From Eunapius fragilis (taxonomy: Eukaryota; Porifera; Demospongiae; Spongillida; Spongillidae): DNA of 64,000 nucleotides. Location: contig OY811971.1 in assembly GCA_963681505.1 (NCBI GenBank), positions 3,233,278 through 3,297,277 of the forward strand, in the 5' to 3' direction. Positions within the stretch are counted from its first letter, which is position 1. Every line of letters begins with the position of its first letter. The notes under the pieces were generated by a model. That model was given only the letters and a program-made list of their open reading frames with translations. It was not told where the DNA came from and ran no database searches. The position numbers were made by a program, and so were the translations under genes. Positions 53,420 through 64,000 of the stretch are shown here, piece by piece.

Positions 53420-56400
53420 ATGATTGCGTTGTTATTCATTGTACTTATTGTAGGGAGGTATGTAGATGCTAGGTCTGATCAGGTCGTTACTATTCAACCT
53501 GGCTATGCTCTGCAAGACTACCTGTGCAATGGAACGCTCCAGTCTAATATCACTGTTGTGTTGGACGGTGGAGAGCATCGTTTATCGTCAGAGCGGTCGT
53601 GCAATATCTTCAATGAAGGCGGCGGCATTACGATAACAGGGTCATCAACCCAAAGACTGATAACAGTACGTTGCGAAGGGGAAGGGAGAACGTTTGTGTT
53701 CGTTTCACTACAAAAGTTGACAGTGGAGAGAATCACATTCATTAACTGTGGTATAGAACTTACATCAATCGAGATTACTTTTATCTTGAACTGCACTTTT
53801 CGAAATTGTCCAAACAGAGCGATATCGTCAAAATCAAGTACGACGGGCATTATTAGTATCACGAACTGCTCATTTCTGGATAACAGAGCTGTTGGTGATG
53901 GTGGTGCTGTTAGCCTGTCTGGATCATTTGACAATGCTTATATCACAGACTGCACATTTCAGAACAACAGGGCTTTTTATAATGGTGGTGCTGTTAGCCT
54001 GTCTGGATCATTTGACAATGCTTATATCACAGACTGCACATTTCAGGACAACAGGGCTTTTTATAATGGTGGTGCTGTTAGCCTGTCTGGAACAACAGGC
54101 AATGCTTCATATCATACAATGTAGGCTGCACATTTCAGGACAACAGTTGTGACCATTATGGTGGTGCTGTCATCCTGTTTGTATCAACAGGCAATGTGAG
54201 TATCATAGACTGCACATTTCAGAATAACAGTGCTCGATATTACGGTGGTGGTGTATTTATCAAGTCTCGATCAACAGAAATCACAGACTGCACATTTCAT
54301 AACAACAATGCTGACAGTGTTGGTGGTGGTGTGTATTTTGATGGAGGAAGTAGCAATGTTAGCATTACAAACTCAACATTTTATATCAACAATAGTCAGA
54401 GAGGAGGAGCTATAAGCATTAGACATGATTCTAATGTACTCATCGATACATCATCATTTACAAACAACACACCACAAGCAGGAGCAGCAATCTATGCCTA
54501 TCTTGATGAAGATTATATTAACCGCATTATTTTTACCCCACGATCAAAATTTGGCCACCTCATTCTACAGAATGTGATTGTTAAAGATAATCATTGCCCT
54601 TCTGATAAATGTGCAGGAGCCATTTACTTTATAGGCGTGATAATGGAGATCATTGGAAGCACCACCACAGGGAGTCATTTCGTGTCTAATTCTCCCCAAG
54701 GTGCAGTTCAAGGAGAAAATGGATTACTGGTACTACTGGGTTACATCACATTTGCAAATAACACAGGAATAAATGGTGGGGCCATAAGTCTGTCTAACAA
54801 TGCTCCAGTGTATGTTCATGAAAATTGTGACTTGACATTTTTTCAAAACATAGCAAATGGATATGGTGGTGCTATTTACAACAATGGTAAATCCTATGCC
54901 CCTATCAAGTACACAGATGAATTTAGAAAAAATTCGTGTATTTTAGGCTACTATGCAAATGATAGAGATCATTGTAACAACTTCAGGATAACCTTCATTC
55001 ATAACCACGCACAGCAAGGTGGTCATGCTGTATTTGCCACACCTATAAATAGCAATTGTTATGATTGCTTTAATTCTGAGACAATTGATTTAAATTTTTT
55101 AGCTCTGTATTTTGATACTAATCAGGTGAACAGATTCAACATTATTCCATTACCAGGAGACATCAAGGATGTCCAAGTACTCTCCTTCCCAGACCATGTC
55201 AACTATTGTGGCTGCAGTGATCCTAATTTATGCAATGGTACAAGTCCACAACTTACCACATATCCAGGTAGGACTTTGAGAATTAAGGTTACCTCACTTG
55301 ATAATGAAAACCAGCTATCACCTAGTGCAGTCTACACACGAGTTAATAGAAATGGTATTACCTCTCAAAACATTAAGTATGGACCCCGACAGCAGGCTCA
55401 GTGGATAGGATCAGTATGTGGCACGATGAAATATAACATTTATGGACCAGAAATGGCTTCACTGCAATTGCTTCTGTACAGTGACCCTAGTGGTTCCTCA
55501 ACAGTCATTGATGTGAAGCTGTTACCATGTGGGCCATGGTTCACACTGACACCAGATATGATGTGAAACTGTTCTCAATTATTCCCAACATTAGGAGTGG
55601 CCTGTGATCCATCAGAGCGTACTGTGACTAGAAATAAAACTAACTGGATTGGTGTATACAATAACACTCTTCCAGCAGTGGCTCAAACATGTCCTGTAGA
55701 CTACTGCAATAGTTACATAACCAAGTTGTCTCCAGATATGCTTATGGGCATGTGCAATGGAGGACGTGCAGGCATTATTTGTGGTCACTGCCCAGGAAAC
55801 CTTAGTGTGGTCTTTGGTTCTTCCAAGTCCCAGGTGTGCTCAGATATGTGGCTGACCACACTTGTAATGTTTGCAGTGTTGGGTGTCTTCCTAGTAGCAG
55901 CACTGTTCTTCCTCAACCTCACCATCACACAGGGCACACTCTATGGACTCATTTTCTATGCCAACATTATCCAAGTCAATACTTCTATATTCTTCAACCA
56001 GTCAAATCTAAATCCAATGCATGCCATTGTGTCATTAGTGAACCTTGACCTTGGGCTCCCTATGTGTTTTTACAATGGAATGGATGATGCTGACAAGGCT
56101 GGCCTTCAGTTTGTGTTCCCAGCCTACCTCCTCATCATCACCATGGCAACCATTGTGGTATGTCACTACTGTCTTCAACAATCTCCAACAAGTTCCACTG
56201 GGTTTTCTCGTTATAGGGTTTCCTACATCATTGGAAAAAGAGCAGTTGGTGTTCTATCTACTCTTATCTACTTGTCATATTCCAAATTGTTGAGAACAAT
56301 CATTGATATTCCAACCTATTCCACAGTTCACCTTCCCAGTGGTGTCATGAAGGTCTGGTTCTATGATGGAAATGTGGAATACCTACATGGGAAGCATACT

Positions 56401-57144
56401 GCTTTGTTTGTGGTTGCTATAACAACATGTATCCTGTTCCTCCTTCCATACACCATTGCTCTCACTTTCATTCCAATCATTGAGCAATACAGCGAACACA
56501 ACAGACTGTTCAACTATCTCCACAAGAAGGCCAACCAGATCAAACCAATGAATGATGTCCACTATGCTCCCTATAAGGGGGAGTGGCGATGGTGGCTGGG
56601 AGCAAGGCTTTGGCTTCTAGTTGTCATGTACAGTTTAAATCCAGTGTATAGTTCTGACAGGCCATCTCTGCTCCTCACAATCCAGGCTACTATGGTGATC
56701 ATGTTCACTATAGCACAGGCAAGTATAAAGCCATTTGGACAGTCACATCAAAATACACATCAAAGCAACAGACCAATCCACTTCTATAATCATTTGTACA
56801 ATAGCCTTGACATGTTTTACCTCCTCAACTACACTGCACTGGCTATGTCACTGTCATACTTTATAGACCAAGGTTTAGACCAACAAAAAATTTCTGCAGT
56901 GACAGTTGGTGTTTTGGTGGGTCTGTATGTAGTGATGTTGATGGTCACTGTCTTGTACCATCTCATTGTGGCCATTCTCAAGGCATGCATGATGTATGAC
57001 TTAACCAGAGAGAAGTTTAATGCATTATTTGAAAAGAGTAAACCAATGGTTCCTATCAATCTGGAGCAGCTGGATGAACCCACCAACTGTACTACTGCCA
57101 GTACCACAACTGTGGCAGTCAGGGAACCACTGTGCGAAGATTAA
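53420..57144 (+). pseudogene. Beta-helix ectodomain, multi-membrane receptor, copy A (best copy)
   Basis: The ATG at 53420 (an earlier TTG is not a start) gives the signal peptide MIALLFIVLIVGRYVDARS. The ectodomain carries about fifteen repeats of the GGAVxLSG and ITDCTFxNNxA type, as in chlamydial polymorphic membrane proteins and animal right-handed beta-helix proteins. A Cys-rich stalk with YCGCSDPNLCNGTSPQLTTY and DYCNS, CNGGRAGIICGHCPGNLS follows. The last 430 residues have eight or nine hydrophobic segments, starting with TTLVMFAVLGVFLVAALFF, and a cytoplasmic tail ending REPLCED. The frame is broken twice: an 8-base change near 54105-54126 and a TGA at 55564-55566 where copy B has Cys. 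Otherwise about 1230 codons are open and sequence is well kept. AATAAA at 57208-57213. Likely a cell-surface receptor; ligand unknown. Confidence 0.75.
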
Positions 57145-57207
57145 ATCTCACAGTCAACTATGGTCTACCACTATTTGAAGATTTAAATACAAAATTTACC
57201 ATTGTGA

Positions 57208-57213
57208 AATAAA
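57208..57213 (+). terminator. Poly(A) signal of receptor copy A
   Basis: AATAAA 64 bases after the stop codon; a second one is at 57333-57338. Confidence 0.6.
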
Positions 57214-57339
57214 ACAATGTCTAGAACTGATGTTAGTCATTTCGCAAGAATCTGCTTAGGCATTTGGGTATAAAAACTTTACAGTTCACAATTGTTACAT
57301 GCGTATTAGGCATATTGTCATGGCATTGTGTAAATAAAA

Positions 57340-58630
57340 TAGTTGGCTGATTGACACTGCTACTTACCAAAAGATACTCATATTAAGTGCGACGGAGGGC
57401 TTTCACACACTGAATTGGTGGCTATCGCTGCATCGCAGGTGAGCTGAGAGACGAGGTGCAGAGGGCTCAAGGGACACTGCCACGAAGTTGACTAGCGGCG
57501 TACAACTTGACGGTGGTGTGTGGTCAAGGAGAGGGTGTGTTGTTCAGATAAGGATCTGGTGGGCAGTTTAGGCACATGTTCCCCTCCTCCCCATCACTGT
57601 CGTCTTCTCCCCATTGCTTGCACCTCCTCCCCATTGCTTGACCCCGGCCATCATTGTCCCCATCGTCTCCATCACTAACCGCACCTAACGATGGGGGCAA
57701 TGCATGAATGGATATACAGGAAAGAGGGGACACTGATGGGAAGTATATCCTGTCAGATTTTGTTCTGGCACTGGTACTGGTTTTTTCCCCACCCCCACCC
57801 CTCCCACCCTCTTTCCATCAGATTGGTTACAAAAACTACTGAAACAGATCAAGGGTTGAATGAAAGTGTATATTCCCAGTTGATCAGATTCTTAGCTCAG
57901 TAGGCAGAGGCCTACCTGCATGACCACCTGCTATGGACCAGGGACTGGACCCATCATACTGAACAATGTGGCATACCTCATGGACTGCACCAGTCACCCA
58001 TCCAATGTGCACCACAAGAACAACAATTCAAATGGAGAGCTTTATGTGGCACACAATGCTGGCTACTGCATATGCAGACTTCATGTCATTGGGTGTGGCA
58101 TTTGTATTTGTATGGTGTTGACACGGTTTGTATGTTTGTGTATCAAATGTGGACAGTTAAGGAAGGACTGGTACATGTATTAGACAGAGTAATGTATTTT
58201 CAAACATGAACTGGCCGTTTTGATGTACAATCCTTAAACCATTTGTCTGACCTCTTTCTGTTGCAAAGTGTACACTAAAACCCATTACAACTGACAACAA
58301 TTCTTCGATTTGTCACCACTCCTAATTAAATAGGCAGTTCTAGCTTATGAAACAACAAAGACCTGTGAGTTAGCCTTCCATATAACCATGCACTTGTATT
58401 GTTTCTTCGGCTGCTCAGTTCTGTGTACATGTGATGTGGTAATTAAATGTACCCAGCACATGGTGTGACCTGAGTAAATCTAGCAATCGTCTAGTGTTTC
58501 TGTACAAAATATATGTATTGCACTGGGATAGTAAGTCAAGATATTACTGAATGAGGGTGATACAATAATGTGTATACATCGTAAAGTTCTAATGACATAC
58601 GCGTACCATTAGCGAGGTGGGAAGATCTAC
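57340..58630. other. Gene-free stretch
   Basis: Contains an 87-codon plus frame (57920-58183) with Cys-rich hydrophobic end but no support. C-rich segment CCCCACCCCCACCC at 57787-57800. Otherwise nothing. Confidence 0.4.
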
Positions 58631-58636
58631 ATCCGT

Positions 58637-59665
58637 TCCTATCCGTCGACAGCCAATGGCATAACTGTCCAGCAAGAAGTACAAAGTTATTTCTCCAAGT
58701 ACGAGTCCTTGGTCTTCACCTATCATTATGGTTTGAAGAAAGACGGAAGCTGGCGATTCTACGTACAATGATGCACATGCTTTTCCGCGTAATGACGAAA
58801 CCTAGCTTAATTGGAAACTTAGGCTCGATCTACAATCTTCTCCTCATTGGATCTCGCATCGGGTTATTGGCAAGTGGAGTTGGAGCACAGGTTTATCTCT
58901 CCTACTCCACACCCACCGCACTCGCGAGCTTCTAGGCTTACTCGAACGATGGTACTCGTCTTTCAGATTGTTCAAGTACTCGCCTGGAGTCAGGACGTTT
59001 GCAAAAATGGATTTTCATTAGGAGACGTAGGTCATTCGATATACATCGTGATTCGGTGAATGGAATCTCTTCTAAAATAAAGAATGGAGCGAAACAACCG
59101 GAATAATAGCACTCACTTTGATCATCATATAGATTAAGTAAAATTCAATCAGTTAGTTAGACGACGGAAAGACGCTCCTTCGTTCATGCAGTGTTACGCG
59201 CGCGTTCTTAATCCTGAGGGTTACCGAACGTTGGCACGGACAAGTGTAAAAGGTTCATAATGTGTAAAATAGGATAAAATACACACTGGATGTGGCAATA
59301 AGTGCTGAAATGGGTCGTTTCAACTTTGGCTCGGAAAATATGTGCGCTTGAAATTGATGCTAGTTTTATTTTTTATGCACAAGCCTGGTTTTGTCATAAT
59401 ACGTCCCATAGAGCGATGTGACATTTTCTCAGACACTGTCCCAATTACAGCAATACACCCCTTAAACCTAAACAAAGCGTCAACAAACTCTGAAAAAAAA
59501 AAAAGGTACCACACACAGACATAAGGAAATGGAGGGCATTAAAAAAACAATCTTGAGTTGTCACACACTGTTAGTGTCACTCTCAACTGGATGACAGAAG
59601 CTAAGATGTGACTTTTCCATCCTAACTCTGTCCTGCGTAGCATTGAAGGCATCTGAGTTGAGCTG
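58637..59665. repeat. Segmental duplication, copy 2 (partner 42047-43128)
   Basis: Includes a gypsy reverse transcriptase fragment at 58637-58885 (SSLDLASGYWQVELE readable near 58830-58880), the intergenic region, and most of the last exon of the CADPS-like gene. The retro fragment therefore predates the duplication. Confidence 0.8.
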
Positions 59666-62600
59666 AGCCTCAGTAAGTGAAGTGCCCTTCTCAAAGCTTG
59701 CATGGATGGCCTTTAAAAGCAAATACATGTATTCGTATTAATAAGCCTGGCACTCCTGACTTTGCTAGCTTCTGGTCCACTGATCTTACCTCCACTAGTT
59801 GGAAAATGGACTCCATTTGAGTACTTTGAAGTGTAAAGGGAGGTCTGGTAGACAGCCATGACTGGATGTGCTGAAACTGGCAGTCGTACCAGTCCTACAT
59901 TGGTTAGTGATCATGTTAAGTTCCCATAGCTAATAACTGCATGCCATTTGTACCATCATCACCACCATGGCTATGTCAATGTAGCACAATACCATCTGTA
60001 CCCACAGTTACTATATCTTTAGACCATCAAATTCCTCACATGTACATACCACAAATATGCTTTGGAAGTTATCTTGGATTAGGTTCTCCAAGAACACATG
60101 AAGTGTCTGGTTGAGGAAGAGCTTGTAGTCCAGCCATGTTAATCTCCCTGGCACCTTTGAAAAGAAGAGAAGTAGCCATAGTAACGCATGTACCAACTAC
60201 CCTCCCATCTCACCTCACAACCCTAACCATCACAACACAACCATTATTGTCAGCACCACAAATATCACCATCACTACCACCTCCACACAACTCTCACCTT
60301 CAACTTGAGTTTTGCAAACAAGGACTCTGTTGGATCGTGGAGAGAAAGTTGTGCAAGAAACGTGACCAGAGGAGCAGAAACCTACAGAGCAGAAGGAATC
60401 ATGTGATCAAAGCACACATCACATGTGCCATATATGTAGACTATGCTATTACACACCACACCACATGGTGTACACATGACTACATGCTCAGAACATGGTG
60501 TACACATGACCATATGCACAGAGCATGGTGTACACATGACCACATGCACAGAGCATGATGTACACATGACCACATGCACAGGAACATGGTGACCTCATGC
60601 AGTGGTGTGGTTACCTTTTCAATAACAAATGTTTTAGCTGACAGAAGTATTTCTGAGAGCTCTGATAGAGCATCAGGCTGGTCAGTAGTCATTTCTAGAG
60701 GCATTTGCGACATTGAGTATCATGAGAGAACCTAGACATGGGAGTGGCCAATAAGTAGCAGAAGTTAAACATTTCTTGGTCAAGGACTTAGTTTAGTAAC
60801 AAAAGGTGTAAAGAATTGCAATGTAAACATGAAGATGTTTTTCCCATGTATGTACTATTGTTCAATGAGAGCGGTCATGTGATTACAATCACTGATCACA
60901 TGACCACAAGCATCAATCACGTGATCAGTGGAACAATGCTTCACACAGTGATGGGCACTACCTGTGCTTGAAGATGGACAAGTGTGTTCAGCATACAGGT
61001 GACTTCAACAGGTAACACCGTGTTTGCTGTTACGGTTACGCTGGACAGATAGGCAGTCAGATGCTTGTGTGTGCTGCATCGAGAGAGGGTTAATGGTCAA
61101 ACCTAGCCTGACACAAACCTTCCTCCTATCACCCCTCTCCTTCCTATTCTGTCCTCTTCCCTACTCCCTCTCTCCCCCTTCCCTTATCCCTCCCTCTCAC
61201 ACTCACTGCTTGGCCATGCTCAGGTGTTGCTCGCAGTGCTCACCAAACACCCTTTCCTGCAGGCGAAGAGAGAAGCCTTCATCTGGCCAAGCAAGTTTTG
61301 CCACAAAGGAGTCAAGAGAGGACAGTGAGGTTGTGTACCCATCTACAGAGCTGCAGCATCCACTCCTGGTGGGCAAACCAAAATTCAGTGAGTAACAACG
61401 TAAACTGCACTACAAAGCAGTAATTCTGAGTGTGTTGCTACAAACACCTCGTATGGGTTGAGTAGCAATATGGATGCTTGGAACAGACCGTTAATAATAA
61501 ACCCAACGTGTTTTTATAAATACGGATTTCAAATCTCTAACTGTAAATCTAAAATGTCCTCTACAAAATCTATACACTGAGAATTGGTGGACGTTAATCT
61601 TCAATAAGTTAAATACCTCCAGGGAAGGAATGTGAGCTCCTATATTTTATTTAACACTGGGTCCGGAATACTTTTTTTGTCGACCCCAACTTTGGGAAAA
61701 TTAGTCGGAAAACAGCAATAGCTGGTAAAAGTATATACTTAGAAAGTTCATCCTTGCCAAGACGTTTGGCGGTGCCTACCTCGTATCTATAGTAGATCCT
61801 AAGCTATACTCATTCTAAGTGAAGCAGTTCTAAATTTATCGATGTCAAAGTGTTGACCGAGACGCTTGTTTCCAAGGACGGTTAGCCCAAGTTTTAATAC
61901 CTATTCCGAGTTCTTTTTGAACGAATATGAAGCCACATCATACGTTATGCCTTCAGTGGGCTTAGTTCGTGTTCAAAACCCACATGTAGCTGTTTTTGCC
62001 TCATGCCCAGACGGAAACAAGAGACTGTAATTGATTTCAGCCTGGGGACTAGCAGGTCTGGGTACATGACTATCGTCCCTTATATAGTAGCATGCGAAGA
62101 ATTCCACACAGTTTAGATGAGAAGTTATGAGTGGACAGACTTCCTTACAAGATGTAAATGGCCTTAGTTGTATATATTTTTTACTTCCCTTTTTTTAAAC
62201 ATGTTACTACAACTTGAAGATTTTCAAAACGAAGCTACATGTACTACTGGGTAGTCCACTACTACTGGGTAGTCCACTACTACTGGGTAGTCCACTACTA
62301 CTGGTTAGTCCACTACTACTGGGTAGTCCACTACTACTGGGTAGTCCACTACTACTGGGTAGTCCACTACTACTGGGTAGTCCACTACTACTGGGTAGTC
62401 CACTACTACTGGTTAGTCCACTACTACTGGTTAGTCCACTACTACTGGGTAGTCCACTACTACTGGGTAGTCCACTACTACTGGTTAGTCCACTACTACT
62501 GGGTAGTCCACTACTACTGGGTAGTCCACTACTACTGGGTAGTCCACTACTACTGGGTAGTCCACTACTACTGGGTAGTCCACTACTACTGGTTAGTCCA

Positions 62601-63827
62601 CTACTACTGGGTAGTCCACTACTACTGGTTAGTCCACTACTACTGGGTAGTCCACTACTACTGGGTAGTCCACTACTACTGGGTAGTCCACTACTACTGG
62701 GTAGTCCACCACTACTGGGTAGTCCACTACTACTGGGTAGTCCACCACTACTGGGGTAGTCCACTACTTCTGGGTAGTCCACTACTACTGGGTAGTCCAC
62801 TACTACTGGGTAGTCCACTACTACTGGGTAGTCCACTACTACTGGTTAGTCCACTACTACTGGGTAGTCCACTACTACTGGGTAGTCCACTACTACTGGG
62901 TAGTCCACTACTACTGGGTAGTCCACTACTACTGGTTAGTCCACCACTACTGGGTAGTCCACTACTACTGGTTAGTCCACCACTACTGGGTAGTCCACTA
63001 CTACTGGGTAGTCCACTATTACTGGGTAGTCCACTACTACTGGGTAGTCCACTACTACTGGGTAGTCCACTACTACTGGGTAGTCCACTACTACTGGGTA
63101 GTCCACTACTACTGGATAGTCCACTACTTGGGTTTACTGCTTTATCATGCTAGTGTCGAATAACGTCCATATTGACTTGGCTTTGGACCCCACAATATTG
63201 GGCCTGCCCACGACCAATATTTGGGTCTGGAGTCGAGACGTAAGGTAGTTTAGTTCTTGTTCGTCATTAGGATGATAGAATTTGATCGAACCCTATCCAT
63301 GCAAACCTGGTGAGCAAGTTTATGTTATTTATCAATGCAGAAACATGGAAAAGAAGTGTCCCATTTCCGGTAGCGGTTCAAACTCTGCTGCCGGCCTAAA
63401 CGAACACTGGTTCTGAGCAGAAAGTGGATACAAGGCTAGAAATAGCTCCAAACATCGTATAGAGAGTTGTACTCTAGCAAAATCACTATTGTTGTTGCAA
63501 TAAAAACCCTTCCGACTAATTTTACAATAAAATGAGTTCGAAAAAATCGGCGCAAAAAGGTATTCAATTTTTAATATGTCCATTGTCAGCATCAGTTTCT
63601 ACTAAGAAAACAGATCAGATGACCAACATGTGCTGTTAAGATATTCGTTTCTTAAAAATTGTACATGCACAACACCACAACATACTGAGAAGGAAGCCAG
63701 TCCTCCGCATCCAGTGCTGACGTGAGGTCATCCATCAGCGAGCGTCCAAGACATGTGATGTACTCATCCACCAGAGGCCCAAAGGTGTCCAGTAGATTTC
63801 TGTGAAATTTGCACAGCTTCAGAGTAG
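59561..63827 (-). CDS. CADPS-like secretion activator, C-terminal exons
   Basis: Eight exons on the minus strand fit in phase: 63686-63827, 61207-61365, 60962-61002 (tentative acceptor), 60615-60694, 60298-60381, 60050-60154, 59790-59894 and 59561-59710 with the stop at 59561-59563. Key readings are FGPLVDEYITCLGRSLMDDL, SFVAKLAWPDEGFSLRLQ, LSEILLSAKTFVIEK, LTWLDYKLFLNQTLHVFLE, DWYDCQFQHIQSWLSTRP and LTEAQLNSDAFNATQDRV. The order WPxxxF, (E/D)-K-WY, WL-xR, ending LNS-(Y/F)-xxx-xR, follows the Munc13-homology and C-terminal part of CADPS, which primes dense-core vesicles for calcium-triggered release. Earlier exons are beyond the right edge. Donors are GTGAG, GTAAC, GTATG or GTAAGA. All frames are open, so the gene is probably live. 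Assignment rests on my memory of the family pattern. Confidence 0.6.
61680..62200. other. Intron sequence with dispersed repeat pieces
   Basis: GGGAAAATTAGTCGGAAAAC near 61695 recurs near 18195 and, inverted, near 63505. No exon found. Confidence 0.4.
62236..63130. repeat. 18-bp minisatellite, about 50 copies, in a CADPS-like intron
   Basis: The unit is TACTACTGGGTAGTCCAC. Variants with GGTTAGT in place of GGGTAGT, and CCACCACTAC in place of CCACTACTAC, are scattered in a non-random-looking order. One unit near 62754 has an extra G. GTAGTCCACTAC inside each unit is self-complementary. Both strands are open in several frames purely because 18 is a multiple of three. Confidence 0.95.
63138..63650. 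other. Intron sequence with repeats shared with 18.4 kb
   Basis: ATGCTAGTGTCGAATAAC and CACGACCAATATTTGGGTC match 18437-18511, the second in inverted form. Nothing coding. Confidence 0.4.
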
Positions 63828-63839
63828 CTAGAGTATGGC

Positions 63840-63975
63840 GGAAGGAATGGTGGTGTGTGAGGTGTGAGGAGGTGGTGATGTTAGACGGTGAGGAGGTGTT
63901 GGTGTGGTGAGGTGAGGTGGTGAGGAGGTGGTGGTGTGTTAGGTAGTGAGGAAGTGTGGTAGGTGGTGAAGGGGA
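63840..63975 (-). repeat. GGTGGTGAGGAGGTG-rich stretch
   Basis: Imperfect GGTGAGGTGGTGAGGAGGTG units directly upstream of the first visible CADPS-like exon; on the minus strand this is a CCACCTCCTCACC pyrimidine-rich tract ending in the exon's acceptor. Confidence 0.6.
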
Positions 63976-64000
63976 TAAGTAAGATTTCAAATTATGTTGT

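Noticed and set aside
53420-57144. Bacterial (chlamydial) contamination suggested by pmp-like repeats
   Set aside because: Multiple animal-style copies, TATA box, AATAAA signal and insertion by animal transposons show that the gene is native.
57920-58183. 87-codon Cys-rich plus frame
   Set aside because: No start context, splice sites or duplicate to support it; kept only as part of a gene-free stretch.
62236-63130. CRISPR-like array
   Set aside because: Units are contiguous with no spacers and the DNA is eukaryotic.
62207-63153. Open frames of 181-304 codons across the 18-bp minisatellite on both strands
   Set aside because: The repeat unit is a multiple of three without stops, so all frames are open by chance; the array lies in an intron of the CADPS-like gene.

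Overview
This window is animal nuclear DNA, most probably from a demosponge. The evidence is spliced genes with TATA-type promoters, (GT)n/(AC)n microsatellites, abundant DNA-transposon debris, PLAC8-type genes, and long polymorphic-membrane-protein-like beta-helix proteins ending in several membrane segments. The species call is inference; nothing bacterial, organellar or phage-like was seen.

Layout. 1-3322: minus-strand Ginger-like transposon (integrase, conserved linker domain, Ulp1 protease, broken PHD finger) cut by the left edge. 3323-5821: a TA-flanked MITE and a decayed gene with an internal minisatellite. 5898-9105: a small minus ORF, a duplicated promoter-like segment, a PLAC8-family gene and a SAP-domain relic. 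9608-13599: a complete but frameshifted plus-strand Ginger-like element whose 3' inverted repeat holds a tiny hAT MITE. 14.1-24 kb: further copies of the promoter-like segment, a second intact PLAC8 gene and two PLAC8 pseudogenes, tandem repeats, a palindrome-array MITE and a long hairpin element. 24.05-24.8 kb: relic of a third Ginger-related gene. 25.6-27.9 kb: beta-helix receptor pseudogene. 30.4-31 kb: an intact minus-strand gene for a secreted AID/APOBEC-like deaminase. 32.4-32.8 kb and 48.4 kb: minus-strand exons that resemble the C2/PH part of calcium-dependent secretion activator (CADPS). 33.9-34.5 and 49.7-50.5 kb: two first exons of a lysine/arginine-rich repeat protein family. 35.1-40.9 kb: fragments and a broken full copy of the beta-helix receptor, interrupted by an 856-bp hAT-like insertion. 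42-48.2 kb: Ty3/gypsy fragments and a decayed hAT transposase. 51-53.1 kb: a 785-bp foldback element, a TATA-driven proline-rich gene and a hairpin element. 53.4-57.2 kb: the best beta-helix/multi-membrane receptor copy, with one frameshift and one in-frame stop. 59.6-63.8 kb: eight phase-compatible minus-strand exons forming the C-terminal part of a CADPS-like gene, with an 18-bp minisatellite of about 50 copies in one intron.

The host genes point to secretion, the cell surface and defence: deaminase, beta-helix receptors, PLAC8 proteins and CADPS-like secretion factor. Most of the remaining DNA is transposon-derived or segmentally duplicated. The most unusual signals are a family of long hairpins whose stem interiors differ between copies yet stay self-complementary within each copy, and the secreted deaminase. 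All product names rest on motif reading without database searches.
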